Assembly: GCA_008086245.1 (NCBI GenBank)
Contig: VSIX01000121.1
Span: 1-12,631, forward strand
Direction of reading: 5' to 3'
Source: Candidatus Mcinerneyibacterium aminivorans
GTDB lineage: Bacteria; Macinerneyibacteriota; Macinerneyibacteria; Macinerneyibacteriales; Macinerneyibacteriaceae
DNA: 12,631 nt
Below the pieces are notes generated by a model. The model was not told the origin of the DNA, made no database searches, and saw only the letters and a program-made list of their open reading frames with translations. Both the position numbers and the translations under genes were made by a program. The first letter of the stretch is position 1, and every line of letters begins with the position of its first letter. Shown one piece after another: positions 1-4,848 of the stretch.

Positions 1-245
1 TCAAATTACCTATTTAATTTTTAATGTACTTTTCTTATAAAATTATGTAGTTATAAAGTAAGTGCTGGTCCGTGTCTGTATTTTGTTTTTCTATTTTAAA
101 AGTACAAACTATCCTGAAATATACCGAGTCTGATAATAGATAACAAGTACAACTTTAAATTATTATTTAAATGCTTTCGAAGTAAGACATTTCGAATTTG
201 TCCTTATATGGTAGGATGAATCGCACAAACATATAAGGGGGTAAA
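1..245. other. Non-coding left edge, no gene recognised
   Basis: I see no convincing gene here. The stretch is AT-rich. It carries two copies of TTTCGAA (175-181 and 190-196, 15 bases apart) and a 9-bp inverted repeat, CCTTATATG at 202-210 and CATATAAGG at 230-238, around a 19-base loop. The inverted repeat has no T-run on either strand, so it does not look like an intrinsic terminator. An SD-like AAGGGGG followed by ATG at 246 opens a 66-codon frame, but that frame runs through the peptidase terminator and into its coding region in antisense, so I do not call it. Confidence 0.5.
202..238. repeat. 9-bp inverted repeat with 19-base loop
   Basis: The arms CCTTATATG and CATATAAGG match perfectly. 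The hairpin lies about 90 bases beyond the stop of the minus-strand peptidase gene and past its terminator. It could be a structured RNA element or a protein-binding palindrome for the gene to the left, which lies outside the window. Its function is unknown. Confidence 0.5.
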
Positions 246-272
246 ATGGGATATCGTAAAAGTTTTAAAATT

Positions 273-301
273 AAAAAACCCCGAAGGAAGTACCCTCGGG
301 G
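273..301 (-). terminator. Intrinsic terminator of the M16 peptidase gene
   Basis: Read on the minus strand, the stem CCCCGA/TCGGGG (arms 296-301 and 279-284) is extended by two more G-C pairs after one mismatch and closes a five-base loop. A run of six U (273-278) follows at once. It starts about 28 bases after the peptidase stop codon. The plus strand has no T-run after the hairpin, so the terminator is directional and belongs to the peptidase transcript. Confidence 0.88.
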
Positions 302-328
302 TAGATTGGGGTGTGATGCGCGCGGTGG

Positions 329-3325
329 TTACTTGCTGAAATATATTATTTCATCAAAATATTTTTTATTCTTTTCAACCTTATCCGTGTTTCCATATAC
401 CGAAATTATACTGTTCTTAAGGATTTTCTCGAGTTTCTTAGAATAGCTTCTTACATCTTCTACTGTCGTATCAAGCATTTCATTTTTAATTTTCTGTCTT
501 TCTTCATGTGTGGTGTTTTCTATCTTAAGATTTATTGCAAAATCTCCTTCGGCTCTTGGGGATCTCGGCTGTGAAAATCTGGAAATTCTTCCAATTATAT
601 ATCTTCTCATTTCCCTGTCGGATGCTTTGAAATCTTTAAGATATTCTGGAATATTATTTATTACCTTTAATGTGCTATCCAGGCTTGGATCTCTGTAGGA
701 GCCTGCATAAAACATGCCGTTTTTTGTAAATCCGCCGAATCCACCATATGCTCCACCTATTTCTCGAATTTTATTATGGAGATAATCCCTGCTCAATATT
801 TGAGAGACAACATTCATTTTCCCGGTGTATTCAATTCCAAGATTCCTGTAATTACTTCCCTTCAGAACATACTGTACTCTTGTACCTGAAGATGCAATTG
901 CTTCATTCTTTTTATCTTTTCTTAGCTTATATTCATGCTTTTTAATTTTTCTTCCGTTTAATTCTTCAATAATTGAAGCAATACTGTCTTTAGTTTCATT
1001 ATAATATTTCTCTTCTGTAACCAGAGAAATTTTTAAATTATCTCTATGAAATAAGTTTTTATATATCTCTTTTAAATTATTAATAACCTCTTTACTGTTT
1101 TTGCTGTATTTATTATCAATTTTTCTCAAAAATTGGAGATAGCTAAATCCGGATGTTTTTTCATTATATATTCCATACTGTGATAAATTTGACTGCAGCC
1201 TATCAAATGCAACCCGGAATCCCCTGTGTCCCATCTGTCTTTCTTCCTGTGATCTCAATTTGCTAATTAATCTACCTATTCTTTCCTTATTTTCAAATTT
1301 TGTATTTTTAGCAATTTCAATCATTAAATCCATCATCTTTGAACTGTCTTCTATCATTGATTTTCCTGAAAGGCCAACAACCGGTCTGTAGTTATCATAA
1401 TTATTATTTATAAAATGAGTAGCTCTATAAACTGATATTCCTCCGGTATACATTTTCATTTCGGTATCGAGCTCTCTATAACTATAATTTTTTGTATCTA
1501 ACTTCTCCAATAGGTAGGTTAAAAGCGGTATATACTGCAGTTTTTTCTCGGGAACAGAGTTTACATCAAACATTAACCTTACATAAGCAATTTTATTGGT
1601 ATCTGTCAGATAGGTATAAAGTTTTCTGCCTTTTATCATTTCTTCTTTAACGGGATACTTTTTAACAGATTTATCTATATCACTCAGTTTAAGAAGCGGA
1701 AGTTTCTTCAAATCTTCCGGATCATCCTGCTTTGATTGATATTCTTTTAATTTCTTGTTTTCTGCTATTATTTTATTAAGCTCTTTTTTACTCATATTTT
1801 CCTTCATCTTTTGCAGCTTTTCTTTTCGCTCTTTTCTTTTTTCTGCAAGAAGTCCTTTTTGGGGTTTTAGCGTAACAAATACTCTGTGGTTATTGTTAAG
1901 AAGATATTTTTCTACAATGTTTTCGAAATAATCGGTATCTATATTTTTTTTAATCTGTGCGAGTCTATCTTCATATTTGAGTGATTCAAAAGGACTTGTT
2001 CCAAACTTCCAATCATAGATCATATTAAAGCCATAAGCAAGCCCCTTGGGAAAACTTCCAAAATCAGCTTCTCTAAGCTTGAACTCATACTGCTTTATTG
2101 CGGCTCTTAATCTTTTATTATCAATGCCGTTTTTAACAAGATCTTTTAATGTATTTTGAATTGTTTCTTTTACTTTCTCTTTTTTCTCCAGTGAGGAGTT
2201 ATTAATTTCAAGATAAAACATCGGCTGTTTAATAGAATCATAGAAATAACTGCCTACATCTTTACCGAGATTGTTTTCTAGAATTGCCGTTTTTAACGGT
2301 GCCCCCGTAGAATTTATTAAAACATTATTCAATATCTGGAAAGCAAGTTCCAGCTGCAGATTATCCGATTCATTTATCATCCAGCCCATTGAATAGTATA
2401 TCTTATTGTTTTTATCTTCTCTTTTCGAAATTGAATAATAGTATTCTTCTTCTTTCGGTTTATCAAATGTTTTTTGCTCTGTAATCCCTGAACCAACATC
2501 CTTTTTACTAAATTTAGAAAGGAAATCTTTATTAATAATTTTTAATTCTTCGTTTAAATTTCCCTCTCCATAGAGATAAATATAGCTGTTGGAAGGATGG
2601 TAAAATTTACTGTGGAATTCTTCAAATTCCTGCTGGGTTATTGTTTTAATAGCTTCCGGTTCTCCGCCGGATTCATATTTATATGTATTCATCGGATATA
2701 ATGCCGACATGGTTTTATTCCATAGAAGACTTCCCGGTGATGACAAAGCACCCTTCATTTCATTATAAACAATTCCATTAACTTTTAATTCATCTTCGGG
2801 GCTATTTAATTCATAGTGCCAGCCTTCCTGCTTTAATATCATATTATTCTCATGTATATTAGGGAAAAAGACAGCATCAAGATAAACATCCATTAGATTT
2901 TTAAATTCCTTATCATTTGTACTGGCTACGGGATATGATGTCATATCTGAACCGGTCATTGCATTTAAAAAAGTTTTCATCGAACCCTTTGACAGCACCT
3001 CAAAAGGACTTTTTACGGGATACTTTCTGGAGCCGCACAAAACTGAATGCTCCATTACATGTGCAATACCGTTATCCGAATACGGAATGGTCTTAAATGC
3101 AATTGAAAAAGCCTTATTTTCGTTGTCATTTTGAAGTTTGAACAATCTAGCTCCAGTTTTAACATGTTCAAAAAGATAACCAGTAGAATCCACCTCACTT
3201 ATTTTTTCTTTCTTTAATAGTTTAAATCCATTATAAGTTTTGCCTTCTTTAAAATCTACGGCCAGAGCCGTAAAGATTAATGTAAAACTAATAACTAAGA
3301 TCAAAAATACTTTTCTTAATTTCAT
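329..3325 (-). CDS. Secreted M16 family zinc metallopeptidase, presequence-protease (PreP/Cym1) type
   Basis: Predicted to degrade peptides outside the cytoplasmic membrane. The 998-residue product has an N-terminal signal peptide: basic MKLRK, a hydrophobic core, and an Ala-Leu-Ala cleavage site near residue 22, with no lipobox Cys. The inverted zinc motif HxxEH is His89-Val-Met-Glu92-His93, and the third ligand is Glu189 in NEMKG. Near the C-terminus, GGAYGG (about 857-862) and YRDP (877-880) match the conserved substrate-binding half of the family. The length of about 1000 residues fits the single-chain, two-half M16C fold with a charged hinge (about 490-550, Lys/Glu-rich and probably coiled). 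ATG at 3325 is preferred because AAGGAGG (3332-3338) lies 6 bases upstream; the TTG one codon earlier would have a spacing of only 3. The gene stands alone, divergent from the cas operon, and has its own terminator. The M16 family call is firm. The natural substrate and the exact location (periplasm or outside) are inferred. Confidence 0.93.
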   Translation of the reverse strand: MKLRKVFLILVISFTLIFTALAVDFKEGKTYNGFKLLKKEKISEVDSTGYLFEHVKTGARLFKLQNDNENKAFSIAFKTIPYSDNGIAHVMEHSVLCGSRKYPVKSPFEVLSKGSMKTFLNAMTGSDMTSYPVASTNDKEFKNLMDVYLDAVFFPNIHENNMILKQEGWHYELNSPEDELKVNGIVYNEMKGALSSPGSLLWNKTMSALYPMNTYKYESGGEPEAIKTITQQEFEEFHSKFYHPSNSYIYLYGEGNLNEELKIINKDFLSKFSKKDVGSGITEQKTFDKPKEEEYYYSISKREDKNNKIYYSMGWMINESDNLQLELAFQILNNVLINSTGAPLKTAILENNLGKDVGSYFYDSIKQPMFYLEINNSSLEKKEKVKETIQNTLKDLVKNGIDNKRLRAAIKQYEFKLREADFGSFPKGLAYGFNMIYDWKFGTSPFESLKYEDRLAQIKKNIDTDYFENIVEKYLLNNNHRVFVTLKPQKGLLAEKRKERKEKLQKMKENMSKKELNKIIAENKKLKEYQSKQDDPEDLKKLPLLKLSDIDKSVKKYPVKEEMIKGRKLYTYLTDTNKIAYVRLMFDVNSVPEKKLQYIPLLTYLLEKLDTKNYSYRELDTEMKMYTGGISVYRATHFINNNYDNYRPVVGLSGKSMIEDSSKMMDLMIEIAKNTKFENKERIGRLISKLRSQEERQMGHRGFRVAFDRLQSNLSQYGIYNEKTSGFSYLQFLRKIDNKYSKNSKEVINNLKEIYKNLFHRDNLKISLVTEEKYYNETKDSIASIIEELNGRKIKKHEYKLRKDKKNEAIASSGTRVQYVLKGSNYRNLGIEYTGKMNVVSQILSRDYLHNKIREIGGAYGGFGGFTKNGMFYAGSYRDPSLDSTLKVINNIPEYLKDFKASDREMRRYIIGRISRFSQPRSPRAEGDFAINLKIENTTHEERQKIKNEMLDTTVEDVRSYSKKLEKILKNSIISVYGNTDKVEKNKKYFDEIIYFSK

Positions 3326-3358
3326 CAATTTCCTCCTTATTATATCTTTATTTGTTTA

Positions 3359-3386
3359 GTTATACGAAAAAAATTAAAAATGTTGC
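3359..3386 (-). promoter_or_regulatory. Weak candidate promoter for the M16 peptidase gene
   Basis: On the minus strand, TATAAC (3359-3364) could serve as a -10 box. A poor -35 match, GCAACA (3381-3386), lies 16 bases upstream. This would give a leader of about 27 nt ahead of the ATG at 3325. A better-looking TATAAT lies almost on top of the Shine-Dalgarno sequence and is too close to be used. The call is tentative. Confidence 0.3.
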
Positions 3387-3417
3387 ATAAAAAAGTCACT
3401 GAGGTGAATTTATTATT

Positions 3418-3447
3418 TAAGCCAAAGTTAAAGCCTAAGTTTAAGTT
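3418..3447. repeat. Degenerate hexamer tandem repeat, five units of WAAGYY
   Basis: Consecutive six-base units read TAAGCC, AAAGTT, AAAGCC, TAAGTT, TAAGTT. The 6-base period is exact and the only substitutions are A/T at position 1 and CC/TT at positions 5-6. It is non-coding in context. Confidence 0.65.
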
Positions 3448-3535
3448 TCTTTTGAATAAAATATTAAAATAGTTAATATTGCCGTGACGCGTGACTTGTA
3501 AATAGAAAGCTCATTAAATTCTTATAATACCAAAG

Positions 3536-3553
3536 TCCGGCCGGAGTGCCGGA
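3536..3553. repeat. GC-rich hairpin TCCGGC/GCCGGA
   Basis: A 6-bp perfect stem with loop CGGAGT stands out sharply in very AT-rich DNA. The overlapping palindrome CCGGCCGG gives an alternative fold. No T-run follows on either strand, so I do not call it a terminator. Confidence 0.5.
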
Positions 3554-3633
3554 ATCTTCTTGTATGACTTTTTAATAATTTTTTCAAAGAAATGTTATTT
3601 AAGTTTTTTCTTCTATGGTGTTAGATTTAATAA

Positions 3634-3668
3634 TTTTCAACTTTCCTCTTTCAATTTTCAATTTCAAA
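3634..3668. repeat. Degenerate heptamer tandem repeat, YTTTCAA type
   Basis: Five adjacent seven-base units read TTTTCAA, CTTTCCT, CTTTCAA, TTTTCAA, TTTCAAA. The period of 7 is kept although units drift in sequence. The last unit runs into an AT hairpin (arms AAATTATC 3666-3673 and GATAATTT 3677-3684, loop TTT). Confidence 0.6.
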
Positions 3669-3820
3669 TTATCTTTGATAATTTGATAGCCGGTATCATT
3701 TAGTCATACTTTTAAGTATTTTGTAAGTTTTATATCTTAATTTTATTCTTATCTGTGTTAAATTTGGTTTTCTTCAAAGGTATTACATTAAAGGCTAATT
3801 ACTTGGAATAACTTCGGAGA

Positions 3821-3874
3821 AATTACATCCGTCACGCATTACTTGAAGTCTGTTTTATGAATTACATCCGTCAC
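3821..3874. repeat. 15-base direct repeat AATTACATCCGTCAC (two copies)
   Basis: Perfect copies lie at 3821-3835 and 3860-3874, 39 bases apart. The first continues as GCATTACTTG, which resembles GCGTGACTTG at 3489-3498. The repeats lie next to the hairpin at 3877-3898. Their role is unknown. Confidence 0.7.
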
Positions 3875-3876
3875 TC

Positions 3877-3898
3877 AAAAATCGCGTCAGCGATTTTT
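3877..3898. terminator. 9-bp stem-loop, bidirectional terminator-like
   Basis: The arms AAAAATCGC and GCGATTTTT are perfect complements around a four-base loop GTCA. Because the arms end in A5/T5, a U-run follows the GC core on either strand. No gene clearly ends here, so it could be a terminator for the candidate minus-strand RNA, an insulator before the cas promoter, or part of a dispersed repeat. Confidence 0.45.
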
Positions 3899-3925
3899 AA
3901 AAAAACCTATCACAATTTGTGATAG
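3899..3925 (-). terminator. Intrinsic terminator-like palindrome facing left
   Basis: The 19-base palindrome CTATCACAATTTGTGATAG has 9-bp arms and one central base. On the minus strand it is followed by G then seven T. As DNA it could also serve as an operator, being a near-perfect dyad. Confidence 0.55.
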
Positions 3926-3967
3926 AAATTCCCGTTTCAAATTCTCTAATATCCAGCTATTTCAGGA
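3899..3967 (-). ncRNA. Candidate small RNA, divergent from cas operon, with repeat-like segment
   Basis: On the minus strand, TTGAAA (3998-4003) and TAAAAT (3974-3979) lie 18 bases apart and make a good sigma-70-type promoter; the start would be near 3967. About 40 nt downstream the palindrome CTATCACAA-A-TTGTGATAG (3907-3925) is followed by G and seven U (3899-3905), a good intrinsic terminator. The RNA of about 68 nt contains GAGAATTTGAAAC (3934-3946 on this strand), which resembles the GAGGAATTGAAAC 3' end of many type I-B repeats as I remember them. It could be a crRNA-like regulator (CreA/CreR-like). It could equally be a dispersed repeat with a terminator. Promoter and terminator are seen only as sequence matches; the function is inferred. 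Confidence 0.3.
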
Positions 3968-3984
3968 AAAAGTATTTTAAATTG

Positions 3985-4011
3985 TGAACAAATAAAATTT
4001 CAAAGTGTTCA
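3985..4011. promoter_or_regulatory. Inverted repeat TGAACA-N15-TGTTCA between divergent promoters, possible operator
   Basis: Perfect 6-base arms lie at 3985-3990 and 4006-4011. The right arm touches the putative cas -35 box (4012-4017). The interval holds the -35 box of the candidate leftward promoter (3998-4003). A regulator bound here could control both directions. No regulator gene is in the window. Confidence 0.35.
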
Positions 4012-4040
4012 TTTACTAAGGTTATATTTTGCTTTATAAT
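4012..4040 (+). promoter_or_regulatory. Candidate promoter of the cas operon
   Basis: A perfect -10 box TATAAT (4035-4040) is preceded, with the ideal 17-base spacer, by TTTACT (4012-4017; 4 of 6 to TTGACA). Transcription would start near 4047 and give a leader of about 55 nt before cas6, whose Shine-Dalgarno AGGAGG lies at 4091-4096. No internal promoter or terminator is obvious further down the operon, so this probably drives all eight genes. Confidence 0.55.
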
Positions 4041-4101
4041 ATAAATTATATTAGAAGTATAAAAGGTTGATTTAATTTGGACTGTCAGGTAGGAGGAACC
4101 A

Positions 4102-4839
4102 ATGAGAATTAAATTAGAGTTTAAGGGGAATAATGTTGTATTACCAAGGGGTTTTAAAAAATATCAGCAGGCTTTGATCTATAATGTTATGACCAAAGGA
4201 GAAGCAGAATGGCTTCATGATAAGGCATATCAGTTTGAAGAAAAAACTTATAAATTATTCACATTTTCCTCGATTTTAGAAAGAGGAAAATTTCACACAA
4301 GAAAAAAGAAATTTTTTTTCCCGGATAATATTAGTTTTATTATATCATCTCCAGTTGAACATATTATCGAAGAAATTGCTAAAGGTGTAATGAAACACGA
4401 TAAGGTTAAATTAAAAAATAATATAATGAAAGTAAAATCAGTTGATGTTCTTAAAAAAAGAGATATTGAAAATGATAAAATAAAAGTAAATGCTTTAACT
4501 CCTATAGAAGTACATGAAACTCTGTACAAACCAAATGGAGATAAAAAAACTTATTATTATACTCCTTTTGAAAATGAATTTAATAAAAGAGTAAATGAGA
4601 ATCTAAAAAGGAAGTGGCAGGCATACCATAATGAAAAATGTCCTTATGATTTAAAAATTAAACCACTTTTTTCAGGCAATAAAAATGAAAGAATACAGTA
4701 TTTTGATAATACTATAATAAAGGCATGGAAAGGTCATTTTGAATTAAAAGGAGATCCTGAATTTTTAGAATTTGGATATTATGCAGGACTTGGCAGTAGA
4801 AATTCTCAGGGATATGGGATGGTTAATATTTTGGAATAA
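4102..4839 (+). CDS. cas6: Cas6, CRISPR RNA processing endoribonuclease (type I-B)
   Basis: Cleaves the CRISPR precursor transcript within each repeat to release crRNAs, which in type I-B normally carry an 8-nt repeat-derived 5' tag. The 245-residue protein is of usual Cas6 length. It shows the likely general-base His39 (in WLHDKAY), a basic central part, and the diagnostic C-terminal Gly-rich loop GYYAGLGSRNSQGYG at about 226-240, part of the second ferredoxin-like fold that holds the RNA. The ATG has AGGAGG five bases upstream. It is the first gene of the operon; its stop codon overlaps the Shine-Dalgarno of cas8b (TAAGGAG). The family call is secure. The catalytic His is assigned by position and not tested. 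Confidence 0.95.
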   Translation: MRIKLEFKGNNVVLPRGFKKYQQALIYNVMTKGEAEWLHDKAYQFEEKTYKLFTFSSILERGKFHTRKKKFFFPDNISFIISSPVEHIIEEIAKGVMKHDKVKLKNNIMKVKSVDVLKKRDIENDKIKVNALTPIEVHETLYKPNGDKKTYYYTPFENEFNKRVNENLKRKWQAYHNEKCPYDLKIKPLFSGNKNERIQYFDNTIIKAWKGHFELKGDPEFLEFGYYAGLGSRNSQGYGMVNILE

Positions 4840-4848
4840 GGAGTTATT

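Larger units (their letters stand above)
3326..4101. other. Gene-free divergent intergenic region rich in short repeats and hairpins
   Basis: About 770 bases without a supportable protein gene lie between the divergent peptidase and cas6 genes. From left to right it contains a hexamer tandem repeat (3418-3447), a GTGACGC/GTGACTT heptamer pair (3484-3497), a GC hairpin (3536-3553), a YTTTCAA heptamer array (3634-3668), an AT hairpin (3666-3684), a 15-base direct repeat (3821-3835 and 3860-3874), a 9-bp hairpin (3877-3898), a minus-strand terminator-like palindrome (3899-3925) and the cas promoter region. This density of low-complexity repeats suggests a decayed or repeat-invaded spacer rather than lost genes. 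Confidence 0.7.

Noticed and set aside
246-446. 66-codon plus-strand frame with an SD-like sequence
   Set aside because: It runs through the peptidase terminator hairpin and then antisense into the peptidase coding region; the product has no family look and its composition follows the other strand.
748-945. Plus-strand frames inside the peptidase gene (for example 510-698 and 748-945)
   Set aside because: They are antisense to a well-conserved metallopeptidase, have no ribosome sites and no recognisable domains.
3326-3328. TTG as the start of the M16 peptidase
   Set aside because: The ATG directly after it has the ideal 6-base spacing from AAGGAGG; the TTG has only 3.
3821-3874. Two 15-base direct repeats as a mini CRISPR array
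   Set aside because: The unit is too short, the 24-base gap is small, and it does not resemble a I-B repeat; flanking sequence is not repeat-like.
4293-4529. Minus-strand frame in cas6 with hydrophobic composition
   Set aside because: It is the antisense of Lys/Asn-rich codons, which always reads as Phe/Leu/Ile-rich; no ribosome site or promoter supports it.
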